64,000 nucleotides of DNA from Heterobilharzia americana. Taxonomy: Eukaryota; Platyhelminthes; Trematoda; Strigeidida; Schistosomatidae. The position numbers were made by a program, and so were the translations under genes. Position 1 is the first letter of the stretch. Each line of letters begins with the position of its first letter. This document shows positions 1 to 11,559 of the stretch, piece after piece. The notes beneath the pieces are model-generated. The model was not told the DNA's origin and made no database searches. It saw only the letters and a list, made by a program, of their open reading frames with translations. The stretch is taken from the NCBI GenBank assembly GCA_944470555.2, contig OX104127.1:158261276-158325275 (forward strand), read 5' to 3'.

Positions 1-180
1 AGCTTAACTCCATGTTGATGATTAGCCATAGAATCTAGGACGCTCATCTCGTTCTACTCAAGACTCATCAGCTGAGTGTACCTGCACCGAAATCTGTGAT
101 TTTGTCTCTAATGAGACTGGAATTCGGGACTAATCGTTCCAATGGCCAAAAAGTTATCCCCTACCCACCTCTTGTAAGAT
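1..180 (-). repeat. S3 SINE (Sm-alpha type) with degenerate hammerhead
   Basis: On the minus strand the segment reads through a hammerhead-like core, CTGATGA at about 70-76, then a short stem II and CGAGATGAGCGTC. Sm-alpha elements of Schistosoma are known tRNA-derived SINEs with self-cleaving hammerheads. In this copy the conserved GAA box reads GAG, so cleavage is unlikely. The left end may continue outside the window. Confidence 0.6.
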
Positions 181-469
181 AGTTGGATATCAGTCGTTGT
201 TTTTCAGTAGTTTTAATTTCTCGTTGTTATATAAGGCTGAATTGTTCAACGACTGTGTCTATGAGTTATAAATATGTCAAATATGAGGCTAAACTTAAAA
301 TAGAGAAAAGAATATTCATATCTCAACTGGTAGGTTTTCATTTAAGTAAAGGAGAAAGTGCTTGCCACTGAAAGCTGGAAATTCCTCTCTAGTAAGCGTA
401 TTACTAATCACCATTGCTACACAAATGATCTTGCTGCTCCAGGATTGGTCTTAACAGTGCCACAGCTAA

Positions 470-1180
470 CAATAGAGAGTGAGTGAAGTGGATGAGTCTG
501 TCAACTACTTCACTTACCTAGGAAGTAGGATCAGATCTACCCTGGAGGATCAGTTGTCGATGAAATTTCTGCACAGATACAAAAGATTGGATTGGTTTTT
601 GCCAATTTATGCCACCTGTGACGCCGCCGTGATATCCGATCGTTACTAGGGTTGTGTGTACTGCACAGCAGTCGACTCTGTCCTACTGTATGGCTGTGAA
701 ACATGACCATTGAAGGTGGAAGACATGAGAAAGCTGTGGGTTCAGGTGTTGTTTGACCACCGTTGCCTTGGTAGTGTAGGCCGTATTGTGTGGTGTCAGC
801 ACGTGAGTAATGCAGAAGTGAGGTGTAGGTGTAGAGTTTTCGAGATGGAGTAGAGGTAAATCTGTTGACTAGGTTGTGAACCTTGATGGACTGAGATGTC
901 TGGTTGGGACAGGTGTTATGTATGCCTAGTCACCGATTGCCTGATCACACAATGTTGGCTGAAGTAGTTCGAGGCTGGAGGGAGCCGCGAGATGGCCATA
1001 CTAAAACATGGCACCAATGCATGAAGTCTCTGACTGTTGGTTTGAGCGATGTGGTGGTGGTGGTGGTGGGGGGGGGCGATGCAGACTAGCCGGTCTGTTT
1101 GGGTTGGTGGAACAAGAGGAACCAGTGGTTGTAGACTGACTGTAGTTGATATTGGTGAGTAGCGATGTCAGTGGGGCAGA
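470..1180 (+). mobile_element. LINE-II fragment (non-LTR, C-terminal part)
   Basis: Translation, broken by stops and frameshifts, shows the region downstream of a reverse transcriptase: YFTYLGS near 510-530, then VLLYGCET near 683-706, and a basic segment further on. The same signatures occur in the SR2 ORF in this window, but the sequence is clearly a different family that also occurs at 35.3-36.3 kb on the minus strand. It carries several stops and has no intact domain. A G-rich run of GGT units at 1,049-1,077 lies near its 3' end. This is a dead, truncated copy. Confidence 0.6.
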
Positions 1181-1189
1181 TGTATACAC

Positions 1190-1785
1190 ACATTATGCTT
1201 ATCTCAACGACGCTATACCGAATCTCACAACTTTCTCATTCTTTGTTTCTCTCTTTTTGTACTTTATATTTTTTTGAGGGCATTCATCTTGCACCTCAAT
1301 ATCTTTTTACTTGATGTGGTGATATGAGGTGTGGCAACTTGGACAATTACGCAGTAATGCTTAGTGCCAGGTGGACCTGGATGGATGATGGATGGCTTCA
1401 GTGTAAATAAACTATAAGGAGACCGATTTTCATTAGTTCAATAAAAATTATGAAGGGATTCTAAGCCACAGATAAGTAGCTCAAGAACAGAACAGTATTC
1501 GCATCCAATATTAAGGTGTCCTGAGTGAGTTCGACCACCGTTCAATAGTATGTGTACATGAGAATTCATCAGTTAGTCTCAAATTAACCCTCAATTATCC
1601 CACAGTTGGTTTAATGGCTTAAAAATTCTTCTTCACTATACAGGTGACACTTAAATATTCTTGTCATTATGTTTTTTAAAGCATCTTTCAATGATTATTT
1701 ATGTATACCAACTTTATTTGAAAAAAAATAGATCATGATTACTTAACTTGACAAGATTTCCTCTTTCTTTATTAAAATATTCTAG
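1190..1785. other. No recognisable feature (probable intron)
   Basis: AT-rich, with stops in all frames. It ends in a pyrimidine-rich tract and the acceptor tctag at 1,781-1,785, just before the exon that follows. It is probably the 3' part of an intron. Confidence 0.4.
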
Positions 1786-2659
1786 TTTCACGTTTAATGG
1801 GTGTAACTAGTGCTGCAATGATTAGTGGTTATCCTGGGAATCTTAGCCCAACTGGTTTCAATCGAAATTACATTTGTCGCATATCACTAATACTACTACT
1901 AATAGTAATAATGATAATAATAATAATAACAATATGCATCATATTTCGAGTGGGTCAAATGAATTCTTGAATTCAAATTTTTCTACAAGAACACGAAACA
2001 ATTGTCCAAGGTCATCATCGTCGTCTTCAGCAACGACTGCAGTAGTCGAAGGAGTACCGGTGTCATTGCCGATTGGTACTGAACCATACAACACTATCAA
2101 TGCTACTACTATTACTACTACTAGTAATAATCGATTCACACGTGGACGATGTTCAAATAATGTCTCCTGTAATTCACCGATAAATACAATTCAGTCTAAC
2201 CGTCGTATTGACACATTAGACTACCATAATTCACCTATGAATACATTTCATATGAATAATACCGTTGCTACTACTACTACTAATAATAATAGTAGTAATA
2301 ATGACAGTAGTAACATGAGCAGTAATAATCATGCCGCTATGTTAGCCTATGAAAAGCATCAGAAAGCTGTAGCCGTCGCTGCTGCAGCTGCAGCAGCTGT
2401 GGCAGTCAACACTGGTGGAGGTAATCTACACTCACAATCTAATCAATATCCATGGAATTCACATCCATTCAATTCTACATTAAATTCACAATCTTATCAT
2501 CCTCATCATCCATATCATTTACAGCAGATTCAATCACAGACAGGTTGCGTTGGAAATAATATGACAGGTGTGACAGTCGGTAGTGGTACTAGTGGTGTAT
2601 CAGTGACAGCGGCAGAAGCTGCTGAGGCCGCTATCCATTCTTTACATAATGTAATATAA
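1786..2659 (+). CDS. Terminal exon, Asn/Ser/Ala/His-rich protein, apparent frameshift
   Basis: An acceptor (tctag) at 1,781-1,785 opens an exon that reads first as SRLMGVTSAAMISGYPG and then, after about residue 28, continues in another frame as an open stretch of about 260 codons to TAA at 2,657-2,659. The second part is rich in Asn, Ser and Thr. It has a poly-Ala/Val block near 2,365-2,405, a His/Pro-rich patch near 2,485-2,525 and a final AEAAEAAIHSLHNVI. There is no initiator ATG at the frame change; the codon at 1,874 is TTG. One missing base near 1,871 would join both frames, so an assembly error, a real mutation or an unseen splice event are all possible. Such low-complexity tails are common in flatworm transcription regulators, but no DNA-binding domain lies in the window, so the function is unknown. 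Upstream exons lie outside. Confidence 0.6.
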
Positions 2660-2714
2660 GTAAAAGTAAATCATGTTTCTATACCTTAGATACCAGCTGG
2701 AGTTGTACATTCCT

Positions 2715-3084
<370 letters not shown>

Positions 3085-4222
3085 TTTGTCCCTTGGGTTC
3101 CTAATGGAACATAGGGCTTCAGTAACACGTCTCCAGTGCACTCTGTTCTCTGAGATCTTTTGAACCTGGCCCCATGACAGCCCAAGGGCTCTCATTTTTT
3201 CTCGCAGGATCTTCTCCATGCCACCCTCGAGTCGGACGCCCAACTCGTCGTTTCCCCTTTAAATTCCACTCGATGCTCGGGCCCGGTGCGTTATGTCCCC
3301 AATTGGCCTTCTCAATGTATGCCCAATCCATCTCCACTTCCTTCTGCATATTCGTTGAGCGACAGGTTCTTTGCCAAGCAGAGTGAGTTACTTGTTGCTT
3401 ATTCTCATTATCCTGGCCATCTGATCTTCAGTAGCGAGCCAGCATAGGCAGTTGTTGATGAATGTTTGTAGTTTGTCTGAAAAGCTTTTCGTGTTGCGCC
3501 AAGTTTCTAAGCCATTCAGAAGCACTGACTTGACTGGATTGGTGTTGAAAATCCGGATGTTATTCACGCTGAGTGCTGAATGCAGAAGATCTTCGCACTG
3601 GTTTTAGGTTAATGAACGCCAGTCTTGCTGTCTTTTCTGGTCCTGGCTTTGACGTCCTCGTCTGTGCCACCTGTAGTCGAAAAAGTGCTACCCAGCCTAG
3701 GTAGGTGAAGGAGGATACTTCCTTTAAGTTCCTCCCGTTGATGGTGATTGCAGCTTGTTAATGTTGTTGTTGGTTGAATATCTTCTCTAAGTTCACCTGA
3801 AGTCTCGTCCTTACTGCCCTACCTCTTCTGTCAAATTGTTAGTTTCCGCCTGTAGGTCTACAAGTTTGCGTGACATTAGACACAGGTCATCGGTGAAATC
3901 CAAATCTTCTAGGTTCTTTTCCGCGGTCATATCACCCTCTTCTCACTCCTTACTGTTTGTTGCATGATCCAGTTCACTGCAATCAGGAATATCATAGATG
4001 ATTGTAGACAGCCTCGTTTTACTGCTGTCTTCACTTCAAAGGTGTCACAGAGCTTCCCATTGTGAATTACTTGGCATGTGGCATCTTCAAATAGTTGTTG
4101 AATGAGATTGATAAAGGTTTGTGGTATTCCGTAGTGTTGAAGTAATTGCCAAATTACTTGTCGGTAGACGCTGTTGAAGGCCTTTTCAAAGTCAACGAAG
4201 TTGAGGTAGATGGTTGACTGCC
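3085..4222 (-). mobile_element. SR2-like LINE fragment A (5'-truncated)
   Basis: The reverse complement matches the 3' third of the intact element at 30,995-34,207, from the FEKAFDSVDR region of the reverse transcriptase to the final coding bases, with many substitutions and frameshifts. A 120-codon piece near 3,927-4,298 still shows NFVDFEKAFNSV and a VKRGCLQSSMIF block. The copy is truncated at its 5' end near 4,222. Its 3' end leads into the (GAT)n array on the left. Confidence 0.85.
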
Positions 4223-4615
4223 TGTAGATTCTTATACTGGCTGAATAACTCTCTAGCACCATTATTATTATTGCCTTAAATACTGTTATTACTAACATTA
4301 TTTAGATGCAATAAACATTTTGTTTGATAATATTATTCTCAGAGTGACTTTGACTCTGTATGTTGTTTAGAAGAAGACAGTTATTATTATCAAATTGTTA
4401 TCTGATGGTTGTGATGGAGTTTAGCTAACAGTTGAATCTAGGACATGAGTTCCACCCTGGTTGGGACATATCAGCTGGATATGCATGCATTGAACTGGTT
4501 ATTTTAAGAAAACGTCATTTTTAAATAGGATTCAGAATTTTGAAGCTGCGTGACCAGAATTTCATTCCTTCGACTAAATAGTACAATCGCCAACAATTTT
4601 ATGTTTGGGTTAGTA

Positions 4616-4850
4616 TTCGCCATGAACTGACACATCATCTGGCGAAACAGTCAAAACCTATCAGTACTGGACAAATGTTTCGTCCAAGTATGGCACTTTT
4701 CAGCAATGCACACCCACAACTCCACGCCGCCAAGGCCAGCACGTTATCTTTCAGCCACTGAGTTGGAATCCAATGGTTCATTTTTTTTAGCTCACAATAC
4801 AGTGAGATCTGCCGTCGTTGAATAACTGTCCTCATATTCGGTTGACTTAC
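4616..4850 (-). repeat. S1 SINE (tRNA-like head, degenerate hammerhead)
   Basis: In plus orientation the copy starts with the S1 3' tail (catgaactgacacatcat), followed by the complement of a hammerhead arm (tttcgtccaagtatgg) and a tRNA-like segment near 4,730-4,770. In sense orientation the core reads CTGAAAA rather than CTGANGA, so the G8 base is lost. Confidence 0.6.
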
Positions 4851-5257
4851 ATCATAGTGCAATATAATATTTACTTCATTCCAAAAGAGATGATGTCACA
4901 TTTCACTTTCTGGTAATCATTTCTAAGCTATAAAGGTTTGATAGGTGAAAGAAATTCGTAGATTTTTGATACGATACAGGGCCAAATTGTGTGAACCCTG
5001 TTGTCAGATGGGCTACCATACGAAGATTTCGATACTAATGAATATTCATCTTAGTGAACAGCAGTGACTAGCGAGTCCTGGATTGTACTGCTAGTCATCA
5101 GGATGAATATAACCTCATGAATATTCAGCAGTATCGAGGTGTCTGTATCAAGGCGCTCATCTAGTAAAAGAAATAGAACAATTTGGCCCTGTATATCACC
5201 AAGAAATTGCAAGTATGACAACCACGACAACTGATACTTTTTGCATAAGAAGTGCAT

Positions 5258-5445
5258 ATCGTTCCGTAGTGACCTAGTGGATAAAGCTTTGGCGTTTGAA
5301 GAGATGGGTATTTGGTAATGGAAACAACATCACTCACTGGGGTACAGGTAGATCCAGCCAACGAAACAAGCGTCCTGAATCCCAATGATGGCCACCTAGA
5401 TGTATATAACGTAGCGGTAGTAGTCACCACTTTTCGTGTGGTCAT
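5258..5445 (+). repeat. S3 SINE (Sm-alpha type), degraded
   Basis: The head resembles a tRNA A box (gtgacctagtggataaagc). The downstream part keeps only pieces of the hammerhead (aacgaaacaagcgtcctg), with a deletion across the CTGATGA box. The 3' part (aatgatggccacctag) matches the S3 copies at 45.7 and 48.2 kb. Confidence 0.55.
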
Positions 5446-5589
5446 TTACTATTTCTAGTCCAACATACATTAGTATCAACTTTTTCAATAACTTGTTTTA
5501 TGTCAGTGAAGTACTCCATTAGTCCGAGAAAAACCACTTCCTATACGTTCTTCACCATTTAATATATTTGTCAACTTCCTTAGTATCCC

Positions 5590-5780
5590 TTGAACTACCG
5601 ATATAATACAGATGAGGTGGTAGAGAAGCAAACTGGAAACATGGTCACTCGTTCGAATCCCGCTGTGATCTAGATTTCCATTTCACCTTCAATCGATACC
5701 CGTTATCCAAAAGATGAGTCTACCAAATCACATCTATCTCCGTTTTTGTGTATCACATCCTACTTTCATGCACATCCTTA
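5590..5780 (+). repeat. S2 SINE (tRNA-derived, no hammerhead seen)
   Basis: A B-box-like gttcgaatccc occurs near 5,650, then the family's shared 3' segment tttcaccttcaatc. The A-box part (gaggtggtagagaagc) is diverged. Confidence 0.5.
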
Positions 5781-5807
5781 AACTGTTCTTATGAAAACAT
5801 CTTTCAG

Positions 5808-6030
5808 GTTGGTATTCATCATAGACTGATACCATTTGGGAAGACACTGGAAACTTGGGATCCCTGAGAAGCTGTTTCCTTCTGGTATGGATCCAACCTA
5901 TGATCTTCAGGTTCTATGGCCAGCACGTTGCCAATGAGCCTTTGGGATAAACTCAAATGGTTCACATTTCCGATTTCTGTCAGTTCATTAAACAGCGCAA
6001 CCTCCATCCAACCCATACATCCTGGCTTCA
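5808..6030 (-). repeat. S1 SINE, left arm of an inverted pair
   Basis: Starts in plus orientation with the S1 tail (ggtattcatcatagactg), then a degraded hammerhead complement and a tRNA-like part (cagcacgttgccaatgagcc). It lies next to a plus-strand S1 copy. Confidence 0.55.
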
Positions 6031-6160
6031 ACCTCTAGCAAGGTCATGTGTGGTCACTGCTGAAAAGTCCCATAATGGTACGAAACAGCTGTCCAGTTCT
6101 CTCAGGTTTCAAATGTTTTTCTTACTGATTTCAGATCATGATCATCATTAACCTAAAATG
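6031..6160 (+). repeat. S1 SINE, right arm of an inverted pair
   Basis: The hammerhead region is visible as CTGAAAAGTCCC near 6,057 and GGTACGAAACAGCTGTCC, followed by the S1 3' tail near 6,110-6,150. The core has A in place of G8, so activity is unlikely. Confidence 0.55.
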
Positions 6161-6514
6161 TAGGAAGTGAAGAAGACGTGGTTGTGAAATAATCTCATGT
6201 TTAATTTATAATTGGTTATTGTGCATTGTTCTATGTCCAGTGGGTTTAAGGATCACCTAAACAACGAATGAAGTAACCAAATAAATTTTATTATTTGATG
6301 AGAAAAATACTTTTTCAGCCAAAATGGAGGAATCTAATTGATCAGTTTAACAGTTGCTAGGGTAACTTTAAGAGTTGTTCTCAAGAAAGTGTGAGTAGAC
6401 TTCAGCAATATTTGGAAGTATGAATCATATTACATTGAGGAGAATGCATGTAATGGATTACTTTAACATCAGAATAGCTTTAGTTTGGGGGTTTACTTAG
6501 ACGTAAAGACTTTA

Positions 6515-6840
6515 AGGTGGTATTCATCATAGGGTGATATCAGTTGCAGAACCGCCGAAAACCCAAGAGAACTAGACAGGTGTTTCGTCCCAGTATGCTA
6601 CTCCTCAGTAGTGCGCACACATCCCCTCCACATCATGCACCCAACCTAGGACCATTAGGTCTTGTGGTGAACATGTTAACACTGAGTCAGTGGTTCAGAG
6701 TCCTACCTCTGTCAATTCTCAGTATAGCCCCACTTTCGTCCAACCCCACTGTCTAATATTTGTTCTCATGTCCAACTTGGATTACTGCACCAGTGACAAA
6801 TTCTCATGAGAACCTTTAAACATGTTACCTCCAAGCATTT
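6515..6840 (-). repeat. S1 SINE with nearly complete hammerhead
   Basis: In plus orientation the tail ggtattcatcatagggtg is followed by the hammerhead complement at 6,571-6,614. In sense the core is CTGAGGA plus GAA, with stem III ACACCTGT and a GTC cleavage triplet. Stem I keeps four pairs (TAGT/ACTA). Stem II is weak: two outer pairs and then mismatches. The tRNA-like and 5' parts continue to about 6,840. Confidence 0.6.
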
Positions 6841-6849
6841 CACTTATGA

Positions 6850-7094
6850 GCAGTGAGTGGATAGAGATTCAGTTTGATAGTTTCTGTAGTCAGAGGAACG
6901 GACTGCTGCATATTAGAACAGAACATCAATCCAGTACTTTTAGGCTTTCCTTAGTTCTCAAGATGATGTCGGTAAGTGACGAATACTAACTCAAAATAAT
7001 GTGATCAACATGACTGCTTACATCGCCTACAAGCAATGTATCGAGATTTACAATTCAGTAGGAAAGGTTAAACCTGCTAACATGCATAAATATC
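6850..7094. other. No recognisable feature
   Basis: AT-rich intergenic sequence without open frames, splice-flanked exons or a repeat that I can place. Confidence 0.3.
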
Positions 7095-7277
7095 TTATCG
7101 CTTAAGCTCGAAGATTCACAGGCGAAAAATAAGAAGCTGGCAGAACAGGCAGGGAAGCGAAGAAGCACTACCGTCAGGTGGACGTAGCGAAGATACCGCT
7201 GATGAGGATACCAACCAGAAACAATAACAAACACCAATCACCATCAGCGTGAGAAATCTAAAGACAGCTGTCGCTTT

Positions 7278-7338
7278 CACCTACCTACCTACCTACCTAC
7301 CTACCTACCTACCTAGTACCTACACACCTACCTACCTA
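7278..7338 (+). repeat. (CTAC)n array inside an SR2 copy, small
   Basis: About 15 tetranucleotide units, with one TAGTAC break and one ACAC variant. It is flanked on both sides by SR2 coding sequence: tcgctttcac to the left, ctagacagcg to the right. Confidence 0.95.
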
Positions 7339-7441
7339 GACAGCGTCGTCTCAACCAGAGGCGACACAGGCACAGATGAAGATGTCAAAGGCAGGATGGG
7401 AAAGACAGCAAGATAGGCCTTCCTTCACTAAACTGAAATAA

Positions 7442-7989
7442 TCAGTGTGGAGATCTACTGCACTGCATTGCACTCCACTCCACTCCACTCACCATAAAGC
7501 CTGAACAACATCCAGAGTTTTAACACTCACTCAGTCAAAGTCACCCACTGCTTCTATGTGATGGTTCACAGACTTGACACCCCACGATTAGCATTTCCAA
7601 CAAACTACAGACATTCATCATCAACAGCTGCCACCCTCACTCACTCCATACTAACGACGGAGATCAGGTGACCAGAAAGAATAAGAATAAGCGAGGAGGA
7701 ACTCACTCTGGCCTGGCAACGAACAACCAACCAGGAGCCTATTGTTCAACAAATGTGCAGAAGGAGAGAGTGGAGATAGACTGGATTGTATTGTATTGTA
7801 CTGTAATGTATTGGACATACACTGAGAAGACGGTTTGGTGACATCACGCACTAGACCAATCTAGACTGTCGAGTGTAAGCCATGTGGGAAACTGTGAGTT
7901 TGGCATCTGAGTTGAGGGTGACATTGAGGAGATGGTGTTAGGAAGAAATGAAAGTTTGTTGGCAATCATGGAGCCAGATTCAAGAGACT
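7442..7989 (+). repeat. Left arm of a 548-bp inverted repeat
   Basis: I found no difference between this arm and the reverse complement of 9,853-10,400. A 66-codon frame in each arm encodes the same peptide. The spacer is about 1.86 kb. Both arms are parts of SR2 copies. Confidence 0.9.
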
Positions 7990-8070
7990 AGAGTGGAGAA
8001 GGCAATATGATGATTCGCTATGTTCCAGTAGGAACCCAAAAGACAAATGATAATGATAATAATAATAATA

Positions 8071-8449
8071 CAGGGTCTGATCCCTCACCACCTGTCCATC
8101 ATTATGTCTGCAATCTGAGTCATGTCATATATACAACTAAATTACATGTCCGCGATGCACGATAATTGAAGTGTTAAAAAGGTGCACAATAACCGACTTT
8201 ATGTAGCGTGAAGTTATTTCGAAACCATCAATCATACAGAATTAACTGAAGGGGCTAATGAAAAACTTTTGACCTGAGCTAAATAATTATACTATGAAGT
8301 TTCAAATCAAATTTCTTTTGAAATATATAAAATAATCCAATCGATGCTTATTATCTCAGATCCACATTTCTCCTATATTCAGGTGATATAATGAACTCCA
8401 ACAAAGTGTAGTCATTTGGTTTTGAAGGTTTGTTAGAATTTGTTGATTT
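8071..8449. other. No recognisable feature
   Basis: AT-rich, with no coding potential or repeat that I recognise. Confidence 0.3.
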
Positions 8450-8720
8450 CAAGATGATATTCACCTCAGTTAGACAACCGTGACCCTGGATAGCTTTTTC
8501 GTCTTAGTATAGGACTCGTGAGCATTGAGCACCTACTAGCCCTCCCCCGGGGTTCAAACACGGGTTCTTTAGGTTCCGCGGTTCGTACCTTTCACTGGGT
8601 CACTGAGTCAGATTCCAGCGGTTTGATTTTCCAGTTTTTGTAGATTTACAAAATGGTACAAACATCATCGAATACCTCATCAGTCACGATTTCTCATTAG
8701 AACTTCGAGAAAACTCGTCT
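8450..8720 (-). repeat. S1 SINE, degraded
   Basis: In plus orientation the hammerhead complement reads ctttttcgtcttagtatagg near 8,490-8,509. It is followed by the tRNA-like region, with the B-box complement (gttcaaacacggg) near 8,543, and the 5' part ending in tctcattagaacttcgag. In sense the core is disrupted (CTCACGA). A further tail fragment lies at about 8,795-8,885. Confidence 0.6.
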
Positions 8721-8889
8721 AGAAGCAAGTCATAAGTGAGCAGTTGACAGTAAGGCAATTTTAAGGTGCATGCAAATTTTATTTACTCCAGGTTGGCATT
8801 CATCACGAACTGACATCATTTGGAGACCTACCGAATGTTTCATAGTTCAGGACAGTTATTTCCTTTTAGGATGGATAATGAATAAACTG

Positions 8890-9784
8890 ATTTTTTCCTC
8901 CAGTCTGTGATACAATTGAATATGTATGAACCGTACAAGTTGCTTTTATTTTAGTCAAGCAGAGTTGACTACTCATTAGTAGTTAATTTCATCCTGATGA
9001 ATTTTTCACAGATTAATTAAATAGTGTGATCTATAGGTTAAGTAAAGTTGAAGGTAAACGTGGATACAATTAGTGCCTTTCAATGACGATTACATATATG
9101 GAACATTGTTATCCTAATTCATTAATTCATTCGTATGATCAATACCAATGTAGATGTGGCTTTCACATTGAGTTAGAAGGTAGACTATATGATAATTAGA
9201 TAATTATAGTACATTAGAGTGAGATATATCTGTAATCTATGCACTTTAACTGTCGATGTTTCAATATCTCAAACCTTTCTATCAAGTTGTATTTCATCTC
9301 AGTACAATTTACGATCACTTTTAAATGAAATAAGATATTTTGTTCATATCAAGAATATGTATACTTCATCTGTTTTCCTTTGTTTTAACAAAGTACATCA
9401 GAGTGCATTGGTTCTAGCATACAAGCGGAAACACATACAAAGAATAGGAAGAAAGAGGGAACGAGCGAGTCAGAGAGAGAGAGAGACAACTATACATATC
9501 AACCAACGTTGATATTCTCAGCTGATATATCGAACTTTCATATCACTATATATTTAAGGGGAACAAATAATGCGTGTATACTTCAATCAATCTTCACTAG
9601 TAAGTATTCCGATTCCCTTCCATTGAAAATGAATCAGTTCCTTCAAGTCAGTTTCATCAAGGAATTCTAAACCGACTGTAAGTATAAATAATATTTTGCT
9701 TTTATCATTCGTTTTAAGACACACGTTATTATCATGTAATCACTGGGTTGAGTAGAAATTTCAGCATTCAGTATTACTAATTAT
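8890..9784. other. No recognisable gene; short GA-rich run
   Basis: AT-rich DNA with a GAGA run at about 9,470-9,485. Two GTAAGT sites (9,600 and 9,678) could be splice donors of a non-coding exon, but nothing confirms it. Confidence 0.3.
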
Positions 9785-10620
9785 TTGTTCTTTGGGTTCC
9801 TAATAGGATATAGGCCTTCACTAGCATGTTCCTATTTCACTGTCTTCTCTACAGTCTCTTGAATCTGGCTCCATGATTGCCAACAAACTTTCATTTCTTC
9901 CTAACACCATCTCCTCAATGTCACCCTCAACTCAGATGCCAAACTCACAGTTTCCCACATGGCTTACACTCGACAGTCTAGATTGGTCTAGTGCGTGATG
10001 TCACCAAACCGTCTTCTCAGTGTATGTCCAATACATTACAGTACAATACAATACAATCCAGTCTATCTCCACTCTCTCCTTCTGCACATTTGTTGAACAA
10101 TAGGCTCCTGGTTGGTTGTTCGTTGCCAGGCCAGAGTGAGTTCCTCCTCGCTTATTCTTATTCTTTCTGGTCACCTGATCTCCGTCGTTAGTATGGAGTG
10201 AGTGAGGGTGGCAGCTGTTGATGATGAATGTCTGTAGTTTGTTGGAAATGCTAATCGTGGGGTGTCAAGTCTGTGAACCATCACATAGAAGCAGTGGGTG
10301 ACTTTGACTGAGTGAGTGTTAAAACTCTGGATGTTGTTCAGGCTTTATGGTGAGTGGAGTGGAGTGGAGTGCAATGCAGTGCAGTAGATCTCCACACTGA
10401 AGAGCATTGATGATTGTAGGCAATCTTGTCTTACTTTCTTATATTTGCACTTCAAAGACATCACTGAACTTTCCATTGGGAATCACTTGGCATGTGGCAT
10501 CATCATCATCATCATCATATAGCTGCCGTTGAACTAGGTCGATAAAGGTTTCTGACATCAAAACCATAATGTTGAAGCAGCTGCTGAATTACTTCCCGGT
10601 CGATATTATCGATATAGGGC
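9785..10620 (-). mobile_element. SR2-like LINE fragment C, internally deleted
   Basis: The 3' end (gttctttgggttcctaatag) is on the left. The copy runs through the identity arm at 9,853-10,400 and then jumps to an upstream part of the reverse transcriptase (gcatgtggcatcatcatc, the complement of the DATCQVIHNG region). The segment between, including the YLGS codons, is missing. Confidence 0.8.
9853..10400 (-). repeat. Right arm of the 548-bp inverted repeat
   Basis: Reverse complement of 7,442-7,989, with equal arm length. Beyond the arm, the SR2 3' ends of the two copies differ at roughly a quarter of positions by eye, so the identity is confined to the arm. Confidence 0.9.
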
Positions 10621-10779
10621 GAACATCATCCAAGATGGCTTCCCGAAGTTCTAATAATGAGTAATAGTGATCTGTAGGGAGAATCAAGTCAGGCGCGTGG
10701 AAAAATATTCATCAGTGACGTGATGTGATCATCGTGCTGTTTAACGGATTGACAGAAGTAAGAAAATGTAGGTGAATCC

Positions 10780-10936
10780 GAACTATTAAATCCCAACTGA
10801 TGCTCCTGATTTCGGTCTTTTACAGTGTCATGGGTGTTTACCACCGAAGAGGCCCATACAAAGAGAAAAGAGCTGTCCAGTGCTACCAGGTATTCATTTC
10901 TTCTATAACTGATGTCAGTCTAGGATGATGATCACC
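10780..10936 (+). repeat. S1 SINE, degraded, with tail leading into (GTAA)n
   Basis: Remnants of the hammerhead (agagctgtccagtgctacc) near 10,869 are followed by the S1 3' tail (actgatgtcagtctaggatg) at about 10,909-10,928. The (GTAA)n array starts directly after it. Confidence 0.6.
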
Positions 10937-11236
<300 letters not shown>

Positions 11237-11559
11237 CTGTAATTACAATACTTAATCACCGATGTTTCATCACCAACCTAGAAGATTACAATAACACCAC
11301 ATAAAGAATAATGATAATATATTGGTTTTATTTTGAAGTATAATTTTCTTGACAGCACAGAATTCTCAGCATGTGATACTGTGTGGATTTAACCATTGTA
11401 AAACATTTTTCATTTATCTATTAACAATGGTGTTGTTTAGCAATGCATAATAAGGAATAAGACGATTGTTGAAATGCATAATAACTTCAAGGTCATGATA
11501 CCTGTTCACCATTGCAAAGTCGATGATTGATCAGATTATGTCTAACATGAATTTCTTCC

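Larger units (their letters stand above)
7095..8070 (+). mobile_element. SR2-like LINE fragment B (5'-truncated)
   Basis: The copy starts at the part of the SR2 ORF that follows the FADD motif (cttaagctcgaagattcac) and runs to the 3' end (ttccagtaggaaccc), with a tail of GATAAT and AAT units at 8,048-8,070. A short CTAC array sits at the YLGS codons (7,278-7,338). The 548 bp at 7,442-7,989 are repeated in inverted orientation at 9,853-10,400. Confidence 0.85.

Noticed and set aside
9549..9680. Upstream non-coding exon with GTAAGT donors
   Set aside because: Two plausible donors, but no clear acceptor, frame or downstream partner. Only transcripts could decide.
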